Origin: Candidatus Moranbacteria bacterium GW2011_GWE2_35_2-
Lineage (GTDB): Bacteria; Patescibacteriota; Minisyncoccia; Moranbacterales; UBA9337
Assembly (NCBI GenBank): GCA_000990585.1
Contig: LBQD01000002.1
Location: 1 to 56,015, forward strand
Direction: 5' to 3'
Length of the DNA stretch: 56,015 nucleotides
Shown in pieces: positions 9,882 to 19,817 of the stretch. The translations under genes were made by a program, and so were the position numbers. Under the pieces are notes generated by a model. That model saw nothing but the letters and a program-made list of their open reading frames with translations. It was not told the origin of the DNA and searched no databases. The stretch's first letter is position 1. Each line of letters starts with the position of its first letter.

Positions 9882-9890
9882 TGTTATAAT
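9882..9890 (+). promoter_or_regulatory. Extended -10 promoter element upstream of ruvB
   Basis: TGTTATAAT on + strand, divergent from the ncRNA promoter. Confidence 0.45.
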
Positions 9891-9953
9891 CAGATAACAT
9901 AAAGCACACAATATAAAGCATAGAACATAACAATTTTAATTGTTTAATGTTTC

Positions 9954-10976
9954 ATGTTTTATACCTCTTACATAATGGCTATTACAAACTCTAAGGAACA
10001 ATTTGAAGATAAAAAATTAGATATTACTTTACGTCCGCAAAGCTTCAATGATTATATTGGACAAGAAAAGACCAAAAGAAACCTAAAAATTCTCATAGAA
10101 GCCGCACAAAAAAGAAAAGAATCTATTGAACACGTTCTTCTTTATGGTCCGGCAGGACTTGGAAAAACCACCCTTTCACATATTATCGCCAAAGAATTGG
10201 GAGTAGGAATAAAAATTACTTCCGGACCGGCGATTGAACGTGTCGGTGATCTCGGGTCTATTCTCACAAATTTACAAGACGGAGATATTCTTTTTATCGA
10301 TGAAATCCACCGTCTCAACAAACTCATCGAAGAAGTTCTTTATCCAGCTATGGAAGATTACAAATTAGATATTATCGTCGGTAAAGGTCCGTCAGCCAGA
10401 ACACTCCAACTTGACTTACCTAAATTCACTTTGATAGGAGCCACTACCCGCCTCGGGTCAATCTCTAATCCTCTTCGCAACAGGTTCGGCGCAATTCACC
10501 GCTTGGAATTTTATTCTCCCGAAGAAATTAAAAAAATAATCAAGCGTTCGAGTACGATATTAGGAATTCCAATTAATGAAAAAGGATCTGAAATTATAGC
10601 TTCTTGCAGTCGACAGACGCCTCGCATCGCAAATCGAATTCTCAAAAGAGTCCGCGACTTAGCGCAAATACAAGACAAAGAAATTATCTGTGATAGTGTA
10701 GCCAAAGAAACATTACAAATGCTGGAAGTTGATCACGTTGGACTTGAACCGACCGATAGAATAATAATGAAAACAATTATTGAAAAATTCGACGGAGGAC
10801 CGGTTGGAATTGGAACTATTGCTGCTGCCACCTCTGAAGAAATACAAACAATTGAAGATGTCTATGAGCCCTACTTAATTCAACTTGGTTTTCTTGTGCG
10901 TACTCCACGCGGAAGAATGATAACTGAAAGAGGACTGCACCACTTAGGCTATGCACCAAAAAAAATAGATTTGTGA
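9954..10976 (+). CDS. ruvB: Holliday junction branch migration helicase RuvB
   Basis: [39 protein letters not shown] and the C-terminal RTPRGR motif; start may instead be 9975. Confidence 0.96.
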   Translation: MFYTSYIMAITNSKEQFEDKKLDITLRPQSFNDYIGQEKTKRNLKILIEAAQKRKESIEHVLLYGPAGLGKTTLSHIIAKELGVGIKITSGPAIERVGDLGSILTNLQDGDILFIDEIHRLNKLIEEVLYPAMEDYKLDIIVGKGPSARTLQLDLPKFTLIGATTRLGSISNPLRNRFGAIHRLEFYSPEEIKKIIKRSSTILGIPINEKGSEIIASCSRQTPRIANRILKRVRDLAQIQDKEIICDSVAKETLQMLEVDHVGLEPTDRIIMKTIIEKFDGGPVGIGTIAAATSEEIQTIEDVYEPYLIQLGFLVRTPRGRMITERGLHHLGYAPKKIDL

Positions 10977-11016
10977 TATAATAATATCAATCACTTATTT
11001 TTAAATTTTTGAGAAA

Positions 11017-11268
11017 ATGTTTGCAATAATAAATATTCTTTATTTTATTGTTTTTATTAGCTATCTTTTGGCTTTTTCTTTTATTGTTTTTCATATTCTT
11101 CGCTACTCCATTAATTGGAAAAAATCCGCCATAATGCTTTTGGTTTTTATTCCAATTTTCTTTTTACTTCTTTCCTTCAATGTGGCTTCTTTTTCTTCTA
11201 TCGATTTTAGTGAATTTATAAATATTAATTTTGATGGATTTTCTGGATATAATAGATTTCCTTTATAA
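11017..11268 (+). CDS. Small hypothetical membrane protein
   Basis: 83 aa hydrophobic ORF between ruvB and a PH-domain gene. Confidence 0.45.
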   Translation: MFAIINILYFIVFISYLLAFSFIVFHILRYSINWKKSAIMLLVFIPIFFLLLSFNVASFSSIDFSEFININFDGFSGYNRFPL

Positions 11269-11270
11269 TA

Positions 11271-11810
11271 ATGAAAAGATTTTCAAATTATCATTTCAAT
11301 GGTCAACATAAAAACGAACAAATAATAAAAGTTGTTCGCCGCCATTGGTTCAATATTCTTCAGCAATTTTTGCTTTTTTTCGCTATTATCTTGATCATGT
11401 TCGTATCATTCGCATTGATTCCTTTTTTTTCACAAGATTTCACGAATACAGAATTTTCCGATTTATTTATATTTATTGAAAGTACTGTTGCGATGTTTGT
11501 CTGGCTTTTTATGTTTTTTGTTTGGATCGATTATTACTTTGACGTCTGGATTATTACAAATGAAAGAATTGTCAACATTGAACAAAAAGGCTTATTTTCG
11601 CGCTCCGTGAGTGAATTGGAATTTTCCAAAATCCAAGACGTCTCCACGGATGTAAAAGGAGTTATTCCCACGATACTCAATTTTGGAGAGGTTTATGTTC
11701 AAACAGCAGGAACTGCCGGAAAATTTATTTTCCACAAAATACCCGATCCTTACCACATAAAATCTATCATAATGACTTTACAAAAAAGAACAATACCAAA
11801 ACAAAATTAA
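11271..11810 (+). CDS. PH-domain (bPH2/YdbS-like) membrane protein
   Basis: Two TM helices then WIITNERIVNIEQKGLFSRSVSELEFSKIQDVS. Confidence 0.75.
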   Translation: MKRFSNYHFNGQHKNEQIIKVVRRHWFNILQQFLLFFAIILIMFVSFALIPFFSQDFTNTEFSDLFIFIESTVAMFVWLFMFFVWIDYYFDVWIITNERIVNIEQKGLFSRSVSELEFSKIQDVSTDVKGVIPTILNFGEVYVQTAGTAGKFIFHKIPDPYHIKSIIMTLQKRTIPKQN

Positions 11811-11820
11811 TTATAATTTT

Positions 11821-11852
11821 AAAAAACTCCGGCATTATGCCGGAGTTTTTAT
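11821..11852. terminator. Bidirectional intrinsic terminator between convergent genes
   Basis: aaaaaactccggcattatgccggagttttt. Confidence 0.85.
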
Positions 11853-11887
11853 TTAACAAAACACAAATATGAACACGATCTAAAAAT

Positions 11888-14467
11888 CTAAAAATTCACA
11901 GAAACACTTTTAGACTCCGTATCAATATTGCCATTTTTATCTTCCACTTTTGCCTCAATTTTAATTGTTGTATTGTTTTTTTCTGTTGGAATATTATATA
12001 CAAAACTCAAAGATTTATTACTAGTGGATTTCACTTCACTTCCATCAATATCTATTTTAAGTTTCTTTATTCCATAAGGCACATTGGCAGATACTGATAT
12101 TTTCAATTTAGACATATCCCCTTCGGAAATTGAAAGGCTGATATTTGGAAGATATTTTTCAAAATCATCCTCCTTGCACTCATTTTTGGGAATTTCACCT
12201 ATAATATATTTCTTAGTTTCTTTGTTATTTTCATACCAATTTTTCACTCCTTTTTCCCAGCGATTAAATTGCGGATCATCTTCGGGATTCTTAGGAAAAT
12301 CTCCCTGCGGATCATCACGCTTCACATACCACAAGATACTATGTGCATCGACAAAGTCTTTTTCTTTAATATCGCTATCTTTGCAATATTTATTTGCTAA
12401 ACAATATTCATCCTTTTTTCCTGGAATCTCACAAACTTTCACATTTTTATCCACTTCAATATCTCCCTTCAATATTCCCTTTTTAATATCTTTCAAAAAT
12501 TCCTCAGGTTTATATTCTGGAAATTTTTCAACATTATAATTTCCCAGCACTTGATCCATAAAACTTCTCCAAATCGGAGCCGCCACATAACTTCCATCTG
12601 CTCCTTTTATCATAGGAGAATTATCATTATTTCCCGCCCAAACCCCCACCGCCAAAGATGGCGCATATCCCATTGTCCAACCATCTCGCCATTCATTAGT
12701 GGTTCCGGTTTTTGCCGCTACAGGACGATTATCAAATCGGAGCGGATTATTTTCACCAAAAACTGGTGCCCTGAATTTATTATTTGAAATGACATAATCA
12801 AGCATTGCCACATATTTTTCATCCACCACTTTTTCACCTTCCGTATCTTTATATTCTTCTACAATATTTCCTTTACTATCTTCAATTCGTAAGATTGCAT
12901 TTTTCGATTTGCGAACCCCTCCGTTTGCAAGCGTAGAAAAAGCCGCTGTATGATCCAATAATTTAACCTCTCCTCCACCCAAAACCAAAGAAAGCCCGTA
13001 CCTATCAGGATAATTTAATCCGGTTATTCCTAATTTTTTCGCCATTTCAGTTGCTTCTTTTACTCCAACCAAATAAAGAGTTTTTACCGCAGGAATATTA
13101 AGCGACATTCCCAATGCGTCCTGCATTTGGAGCGGACCTCGAAAATTTCCATCATAATTTTGCGGAGTATATTCTTTATCTGTTCCCGTATCAAAATTAG
13201 TTTCTACATCAAAAAGGGTTGTTTCCGGAAAATATCCCTTAGAGAAAGCAGTCAGATACACATAAGGCTTGAATGATGACCCAGGCTGACGATCACGAAT
13301 AGCCACATTTACATTACCATCAAATTTGCAGGTCTTTCCGGTAATACATCCTTCCGGAAAAGATTTTCCGAAATAATCTTTTGATCCGACCATTGCTAAA
13401 ATTTGACCGGTTTTTGGATCTATCGCCACCAAAGACGCATTCGCCGCACCGTACTTTTCTTGATTACTTTGCGCGCCTTCCGCCACCACCTTCTCGGCTA
13501 TTTGTTGTTTATTCCAGTCTAAAGTTGTATATACCTTCAATCCATCCTGTTCCAATGATTGATCGCCATATTTTGATTCGAGATATTCTTTAATATACAT
13601 CACAAAGTGCGGCGCAGAAATATTTTCCCTATTCGGAGTAAGTTTAGCAAAAACATCCGTTTGTTTTGCTTGACCAGCTTGTTCTGCAGTTATATATCCA
13701 ATCGTAGTCATTCTATCCAATGCCAATTCTTGTCGAGATTTTAAAGCTTCAACATGTGATCCATATGGAGAATAATATGTCGGGGCGTTAGGAAGGGCTG
13801 CAAGCATCGCCGCTTCATCCAAAGAAAGTTCGCGAGCTGATTTTCCGAAAAATGTCTGCGCGGCTGATTCAACCCCATAAGCATTCGAACCGTAAGGAAT
13901 TTCATTAAGATACATTCCTAATATTTCATCTTTGGAAAATTTTTGTTCAATTTCAAGAGATAAAATAACTTCTTTGATTTTTCGCGTATAGGTTTTTTCG
14001 GTTGTCAAAATTGAATTTTTAACAAATTGCTGAGTAATTGTCGATCCTCCTTGCGCTTTTCCACGATGCAAAAAATCTTTGAGAGCACTGCGAGCGATTG
14101 AACTCAATTTTATCCCATAATGAGTATAAAAATCTTGATCCTCAAGAGAAATAGCGGCATATTTAATACTATCGGGCATCTCAGAAAAAGGAATCAGGGT
14201 TCTTTTTTCTTCTCCGTGCACGTCATACAAAAGATGTTCGCCGGTGCGATCATATATTTTTGTTGATTCCGCCACTACTCTTTTGTTTATTTTTCCCGGA
14301 TCCGGCAAATCTTTGGAATAATAAATAAAAACTCCCGCCACAAATAAAATACCGACGACACTAAGGATTAGACCGGTTTTCCAAAAAATTTTCCACCAAT
14401 CACGCCATTTACCGCTTCTTGCGTCAGAATCTTTTTTAAAATTGTTACTTGTAAAGATATTTCTCAT
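11888..14467 (-). CDS. Penicillin-binding protein 1A (GT51 transglycosylase/transpeptidase)
   Basis: SLEDQDFYTHYGI, GGSTITQQFVKN, SSFKPYVY and KTGTTNEWRDGW motifs; C-terminal Ig-like extension. Confidence 0.93.
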   Translation of the reverse strand: MRNIFTSNNFKKDSDARSGKWRDWWKIFWKTGLILSVVGILFVAGVFIYYSKDLPDPGKINKRVVAESTKIYDRTGEHLLYDVHGEEKRTLIPFSEMPDSIKYAAISLEDQDFYTHYGIKLSSIARSALKDFLHRGKAQGGSTITQQFVKNSILTTEKTYTRKIKEVILSLEIEQKFSKDEILGMYLNEIPYGSNAYGVESAAQTFFGKSARELSLDEAAMLAALPNAPTYYSPYGSHVEALKSRQELALDRMTTIGYITAEQAGQAKQTDVFAKLTPNRENISAPHFVMYIKEYLESKYGDQSLEQDGLKVYTTLDWNKQQIAEKVVAEGAQSNQEKYGAANASLVAIDPKTGQILAMVGSKDYFGKSFPEGCITGKTCKFDGNVNVAIRDRQPGSSFKPYVYLTAFSKGYFPETTLFDVETNFDTGTDKEYTPQNYDGNFRGPLQMQDALGMSLNIPAVKTLYLVGVKEATEMAKKLGITGLNYPDRYGLSLVLGGGEVKLLDHTAAFSTLANGGVRKSKNAILRIEDSKGNIVEEYKDTEGEKVVDEKYVAMLDYVISNNKFRAPVFGENNPLRFDNRPVAAKTGTTNEWRDGWTMGYAPSLAVGVWAGNNDNSPMIKGADGSYVAAPIWRSFMDQVLGNYNVEKFPEYKPEEFLKDIKKGILKGDIEVDKNVKVCEIPGKKDEYCLANKYCKDSDIKEKDFVDAHSILWYVKRDDPQGDFPKNPEDDPQFNRWEKGVKNWYENNKETKKYIIGEIPKNECKEDDFEKYLPNISLSISEGDMSKLKISVSANVPYGIKKLKIDIDGSEVKSTSNKSLSFVYNIPTEKNNTTIKIEAKVEDKNGNIDTESKSVSVNF

Positions 14468-14588
14468 TGCCTATTATATACGTATTATTTGCTTTTTATA
14501 ATATCATTAGGTGCCCACAATGATAGCACAAAAAAGCTCTTCCAGCAATAATATCATTTTACCATATTCAAAACCCTTAGTAAAAGCA

Positions 14589-14619
14589 AAAAACAAACTC
14601 GCTATTGAGTCTGTTTTTC
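14589..14619 (-). terminator. Intrinsic terminator of the ATP-grasp cluster
   Basis: aaaaacaaactc-gctatt-gagtctgttttt, downstream of the minus-strand gene ending at 14749. Confidence 0.55.
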
Positions 14620-14748
14620 ATCATTTTCTTTTATTTTATATCCATGCCGAATTTTTCAAAAATCATTTTCTATTAAAAGCTCGGGGATTATTTACGTTAA
14701 AAAAATAAATAAATTATTTAACAATTTTTTAAATTTATTCACAATAAA

Positions 14749-15756
14749 TTAAGAAAAAAGATAATTCATTAAATTTGGAATCAAATAAATTGATTCTCCT
14801 TGAGTCGGATTACCATGAAATTGAACGGAGGGAAATGTTCCGTTTATTTCTATGATAATACCATCATTTTCAGTTAAAGGTTTTCGTATGTCAGGAGATA
14901 TTATATCTATTCCCACTATAGGAAGACCCAGAGTAGAAACAATATCTTTCCCCATTTTTACAAAATAAGGATGAATTTCATTTGTTACATTTATATATTC
15001 TCCGCCATCAAATCCACTAAAACACAGTGGAATTTTTTTATCTTCTTCTAGTACAGAGTCAAGGTTGTAATTTTCGGAAGCCAGTAATCGCTCAGTTTTT
15101 TCTGATATACTGATTTTTTTAAGTCTTCCTCCTTTTTGTCTTTCTTTATTGATTTTATTTTCAGTTTTAATAAGCTCTCTAATTGTTTTTTTCCCGTTTC
15201 CGGTAATATAAGCTGGTAAATTTTTCGTTGCAGCATATGATCCATCTGCTATATAAGTTATTCTATAATAATCTCCGGGAATATATTTTTCTATCAAAAT
15301 TTTTTTATCAAACTTTTTAGCCACCTTAAATGAATCTACTAATAATTTTTTATTATTAATATTTATAGTTATTCCCTCCCCTTCTGCGGAGCCCAGTGGC
15401 TTCACTACAACAGGAAAAGAAATTTTTTTGATTGCATCGACTAACTCTTTTTCACTATAAATTATCATCCCATCCGCCACCGGATATTCAAGTTTTTTCA
15501 GAAATTCCTTCGCTAAATGTTTATTTTTTGCAATACTCACACCAATAGGATTAGTTTTTGATGTTAACGCTCTATTTATCCAAAAATAATTAGATTCTTT
15601 TTTAAATATAAATATATTCTTTTTATCAAAAACTCTGTATATATCTAATTTATTCTCTATCGCATATCGCAATATTTCCCTGGATGTTCCTTGACCCATT
15701 TTTTTAAAATCATCAACTCCCATTTTCTTCAAATTTTTTATTATAGATAATTCCAT
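14749..15756 (-). CDS. ATP-grasp ligase (cyanophycin synthetase/RimK-like)
   Basis: FPVVVKPLGSAEGEGITI, VEKYIPGDYYRI-like region, C-terminal IIEINGTFPSVQFHGNPTQG. Confidence 0.75.
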   Translation of the reverse strand: MELSIIKNLKKMGVDDFKKMGQGTSREILRYAIENKLDIYRVFDKKNIFIFKKESNYFWINRALTSKTNPIGVSIAKNKHLAKEFLKKLEYPVADGMIIYSEKELVDAIKKISFPVVVKPLGSAEGEGITININNKKLLVDSFKVAKKFDKKILIEKYIPGDYYRITYIADGSYAATKNLPAYITGNGKKTIRELIKTENKINKERQKGGRLKKISISEKTERLLASENYNLDSVLEEDKKIPLCFSGFDGGEYINVTNEIHPYFVKMGKDIVSTLGLPIVGIDIISPDIRKPLTENDGIIIEINGTFPSVQFHGNPTQGESIYLIPNLMNYLFS

Positions 15757-15779
15757 CTAAATTATTTTTTTAATATTAA

Positions 15780-17552
15780 TTATTTACCTATATATGGAGA
15801 ACTTGCCATTAGATACAGAACATTTCTATGTTCAGAGCCCGCAAAACTATTTCTAGCATCAGGTGACGTTTTTTTATTTAATGTATCAACAAGAAAATTT
15901 CCATCAAAAGAAAAAGATCTACCCGCCTCTTCAAAAATATTTTTTTCAGAGGAAGCACTATAATTACAAAGCTTGGCACAAACAAGAAACTCAAATTTAT
16001 TATCCAAAGAAATATCATCGTATTTTTCCATTATAAGTTCGTCCATAAAATCTAACATTTTTTTATAGATAGGAATTTCTTCTAAAGGTATTTCATGACT
16101 ATAAAAACCAGAAGCTCCTATTATACAGTGCGTATAGAAATATATCTGCAGGGTTAATGCTTGCTCCCCTCCTTCATCTTGATAAAATTTACCTATTTTA
16201 TAAAGTTTCTTAATATCAATAATACAGGAAGATCCCAAATATTCTCTTACTAAATAGAAATAATTTATGGCATGCGTCGAAAGAATTCTTAACGCTTCGT
16301 CGTCATTTTCCAGATCTGTTTTAAGTTGAAGTAAATCATTATCAGAAACAAGTTTACTAATTTCATTTTTTACGTCTTTCTCATATAAAGAAAGTGCAAA
16401 AAGATATTTGAACAAAATCCCGAGAAAATTTTCTAGTTTATTATATTTTTTAAAAATAACCATGCGCTCCTCTCTGGCCACCATTTTTTCTCCATGTTCA
16501 CGAGTTTTCAAAAAAATATTTCTAAGATTAGACTCTAGTTCATAATCACTTTTCCCAAGATAAAAACTTTTTAGTTTATCCAATCCGGCTCTATAAAATT
16601 CTTCTTTATTCCAAAGATACATCCTGGAAAAATAATGGAATTTTTTATCCCATAAAAATTCTACATTTGAGTTATAAAAATCTAAAACACATTTTCTTGT
16701 GTCATTTTTTCCTCGTTTCATTAACTCTTGACAATGCAATAAAATTTCTTTTGCAACATCAACCCCTGTTGCAGCTTGAAATCCTTTCCACTGAGGAACA
16801 GTATTCACTTCCAAGAAAAAATATCTTTTCTGATTCTCATCATATATTACATCAACACCGCATAACGTAAGCTTAAAAATAGATGCCACAGTAGATCCTA
16901 TATGATGAAGTGGTTTTAAAATATCTGGATCGGTAATGTGCAAAGCGCTTCCTCCTTTAGAAATATTGTTGAGAAATCCCCCATCTTTTGCAATTCTCTT
17001 CATTACGCCAAGAACTTTTCCTCCCATCATAAAAACACGATAATCTCCTGAATTTTTAATAAAATTTTGATATACATTTCCTTTTGTAGAGACTATCTTT
17101 TTTTCAAGCTCATCTTTATTCCCGATAAGCTCCACGCCTTCTCCTTTCGATCCCTTAACTGGTTTCTGTATGAAGGGAAATTTAATTCTTTCATTAATAA
17201 TAGCCCTTAGCAAATCCTCTTTGGTTTCAAATAAAAACGAATCTATAGTATTAACAGTATTGGTACTTTTTCTCACATATTCTTGTTGAAAAAACTTATT
17301 TGTAGCGTTAGGAAAAATTGCCAAGCATTTATTTATAAGAATTCGAGATTTCATAATTTCTTCCATCACAGACTTTCTTTTAGAACCAGATCCGAGAGAT
17401 GAAGATCTCCACAATATTATATCACCTAAATTCTCTATTTCTTTCTTACTTGAAATATCTCTGACTTCCAAATCAAAAGAAAAATCAGCTGCAGCTTCTT
17501 TGAGTTTTTCAACTTGCCATTCAGTTGTTTTACATATAATAGATAGTTTCAT
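15780..17552 (-). CDS. ATP-grasp ligase (RimK-like) with a large C-terminal helical domain of unknown function
   Basis: FPFIQKPVKGSKGEGVELI, GVDVIYDENQKRYFFLEVNTVPQWKGFQ; ~300 aa C-terminal extension not recognised. Confidence 0.7.
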   Translation of the reverse strand: MKLSIICKTTEWQVEKLKEAAADFSFDLEVRDISSKKEIENLGDIILWRSSSLGSGSKRKSVMEEIMKSRILINKCLAIFPNATNKFFQQEYVRKSTNTVNTIDSFLFETKEDLLRAIINERIKFPFIQKPVKGSKGEGVELIGNKDELEKKIVSTKGNVYQNFIKNSGDYRVFMMGGKVLGVMKRIAKDGGFLNNISKGGSALHITDPDILKPLHHIGSTVASIFKLTLCGVDVIYDENQKRYFFLEVNTVPQWKGFQAATGVDVAKEILLHCQELMKRGKNDTRKCVLDFYNSNVEFLWDKKFHYFSRMYLWNKEEFYRAGLDKLKSFYLGKSDYELESNLRNIFLKTREHGEKMVAREERMVIFKKYNKLENFLGILFKYLFALSLYEKDVKNEISKLVSDNDLLQLKTDLENDDEALRILSTHAINYFYLVREYLGSSCIIDIKKLYKIGKFYQDEGGEQALTLQIYFYTHCIIGASGFYSHEIPLEEIPIYKKMLDFMDELIMEKYDDISLDNKFEFLVCAKLCNYSASSEKNIFEEAGRSFSFDGNFLVDTLNKKTSPDARNSFAGSEHRNVLYLMASSPYIGK

Positions 17553-17568
17553 TATTTTTTAAAAATTA

Positions 17569-18975
17569 TTATTTATTAACATCCACCAAAAATCTTCCTA
17601 GATTCCTTTTTCCAATAATAGCTTGAAATTTTAATTCCTCTCTTTTTATTACATTAACACTTGCCGGGATTATTAAACTATCCATAATAAAATTTATTTT
17701 TATTGCTGGTCTTATAGAAACACCGTGAGAAGAATAAACAATATTGATATTGTCTAAATCAGAATGACCTGTTAAATATTTTTTTCGAAGTTCCTTCTCT
17801 ATTTTCGCAGCATCTTCTCGGGAAAAATTCTGTGGAAATTCTATTTTTTCAAAATAATTTAAAGCTTCTTCAAATCCCAGTTCTCTAGCCAGCTCTACAT
17901 CAATCGATGTCGACATAGCCCCGGTATCAATTTTCGCTTCGACTTCGACTTCTTTTCCATTTTTTCCAATGAGTTTTACTTTTTCCACGGTGCCGATCAC
18001 TCTTCGCCCGGAAATTTCTTCCAATTCCTCTTCAATCTCCCCTCCAAACAAATCCATTCCCACGCGTACTCCGCGCTTGATCGTTTTTATTTTAAGCCCC
18101 TCCACTCTTTCCAATCTTCCACGCAATCCCGCCAGATTGGCAATTTGAATGGAAAGTCCGGCGCGCGCATTAATCTCCACAAAAACCGGGCCTTTTTCCT
18201 TGTCAATCGCCACATCCGCGCCCAAAAAACCCAATCCGGAAATTTCTTGCGCTTTTACCGCCAATTCCAAGATATCTTTCCAGTAAGGAATTTTGATTCC
18301 GGAAAGCAAGAGTCTTGTTCCGGGAACATATTCAACAATTTTTGATTTTCCCTGGACGGCAGTAGTGGTGACTCCTGTTGCCAAATCAATTCCCAACCCA
18401 ATTCCTCCTTGTTGCAGATTGGCTTTTCCGCCGGATTCTTTTGTCGGGAGTCTAAGCATTGCCATTACTGGAACCTTGTTAAAAACAATCACGCGAATAT
18501 CGGGAATTCCCTTATAAGCATAAGTTTTAAATAATTTTAATAGCCTCAATCTTTCTTCAAAAAATGCAATGTCTCCTTCTCCGGAAATTGAAAAGTTTCC
18601 ATCCAAGATATTACGAATATGGTTTTTAATATCTTCAATGGTAATAATCGAGCCATCAGCTTTTACCCATGCATCATCCCATCCTTTTTTTCTTCCATAG
18701 ACGACCAGAATTCCTTCCCCCCCTAACCCTCTATTGGGTTTGAGAGCAAACCCAGATGGCAATTTACTCCAATCGAAATTGTCTAATTCTTTATGTGAAG
18801 AAATTTTTGCCAACAAATCAGGCACAGGAATTCCGCCTTTTTTCAAAACTCTTTTACTCAAAATTTTGTCGTCCGCCAATCTAATAGCTTTTTTTCTATT
18901 GTTAGGACGGATGTATTTGAGATTTCGGGAATTCATCCCTAAAATTTTGCGACTATTTTTTATAAATCTAAACAT
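17569..18975 (-). CDS. Fusion of an alpha-L-glutamate ligase-like ATP-grasp domain and a retropepsin-like 'ATP-dependent zinc protease' (RimB/PF05618-like) domain
   Basis: N-terminal FALKPNRGLGGEGILVVYGRKKG...VEINARAGLSIQIANLAGLRGRLE; C-terminal VKLIGKNGKEVEVEAKIDTGAMSTSIDVELARELG...IIGKRNLGRFLVDVNK. Confidence 0.82.
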   Translation of the reverse strand: MFRFIKNSRKILGMNSRNLKYIRPNNRKKAIRLADDKILSKRVLKKGGIPVPDLLAKISSHKELDNFDWSKLPSGFALKPNRGLGGEGILVVYGRKKGWDDAWVKADGSIITIEDIKNHIRNILDGNFSISGEGDIAFFEERLRLLKLFKTYAYKGIPDIRVIVFNKVPVMAMLRLPTKESGGKANLQQGGIGLGIDLATGVTTTAVQGKSKIVEYVPGTRLLLSGIKIPYWKDILELAVKAQEISGLGFLGADVAIDKEKGPVFVEINARAGLSIQIANLAGLRGRLERVEGLKIKTIKRGVRVGMDLFGGEIEEELEEISGRRVIGTVEKVKLIGKNGKEVEVEAKIDTGAMSTSIDVELARELGFEEALNYFEKIEFPQNFSREDAAKIEKELRKKYLTGHSDLDNINIVYSSHGVSIRPAIKINFIMDSLIIPASVNVIKREELKFQAIIGKRNLGRFLVDVNK

Positions 18976-19048
18976 GAATCATTAAGCATAGAACACACGA
19001 CATAAAAACATAAAAAATACGTTTCGTTATGTATTACTATATTGAAAA

Positions 19049-19717
19049 TTACATCCCCTTAAACACTTCTCGAAATCGATAGTACTCGCTAAATCGCAAT
19101 CCAGTCCATTTACCAAGAAAAAAATTAATCGGAATTGTCAAAAGAACTACCCATGGATGATATATAATCATATTGATGATTATATTCAGTCCGACCAAAT
19201 AGAAACAGACCAGGGAAATCATCAATGTTTCCAAGGCTAAAAGCACAGCTGTTCGATTTCCCTTCTCAATCTGCGTTGCCACAAATTTCTCCACAATCGC
19301 AATCATAATTAGAAGTGGAAAAATAGAAACAGAGGCCAATCCTGTTCGTTGCAAAGATCCTCCGAAAACTAAAATTGCCAAAATTGCAAATGAAACGATT
19401 GTAAGTGTTATTGCCACACGAGGAAGATACAATAAGCGCAATTTTTTAAGTAAATAACGCGCAATCATCCCAGCTATAATAACGCTTATAAAAATTATCG
19501 TTCCATATTTTACTCCGGAAAATCCATTATTATTATTGATTCTCATCGCCATAAAAGCCAACGTAACAATCATTGGAGTATAAATTCCAAAAGCTTTTAT
19601 CCCGAAAACCTGGCGAAAAAAAGCAATTATAGTGGCGATTATCGGAAACATCAAAATCAATATAACAGTCTCCAACGGAACGCCTTGATGAACAAAATAG
19701 TTTATTATCGGATGCAT
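19049..19717 (-). CDS. 7TM protein of the type usually fused to inactive transglutaminase (7TM_transglut-like)
   Basis: 222 aa, multiple TM helices, FRQVFGIKAFGIYTPMIVTLAF; located directly upstream of the ligase/protease fusion. Confidence 0.7.
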   Translation of the reverse strand: MHPIINYFVHQGVPLETVILILMFPIIATIIAFFRQVFGIKAFGIYTPMIVTLAFMAMRINNNNGFSGVKYGTIIFISVIIAGMIARYLLKKLRLLYLPRVAITLTIVSFAILAILVFGGSLQRTGLASVSIFPLLIMIAIVEKFVATQIEKGNRTAVLLALETLMISLVCFYLVGLNIIINMIIYHPWVVLLTIPINFFLGKWTGLRFSEYYRFREVFKGM

Positions 19718-19724
19718 GGATTAA

Positions 19725-19752
19725 AATTTCTAATTTATAATTTCTAATTTCT
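19725..19752. repeat. Four tandem 7-nt units (AATTTCT, one AATTTAT variant)
   Basis: Direct reading; 8 nt 5' of the 7TM start codon. Confidence 0.85.
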
Positions 19753-19817
19753 GAACAATATAAAATGATGAAATTTTGAAATTAAAAACTTAGATTTTAT
19801 TTATAAAATTATAAAAT

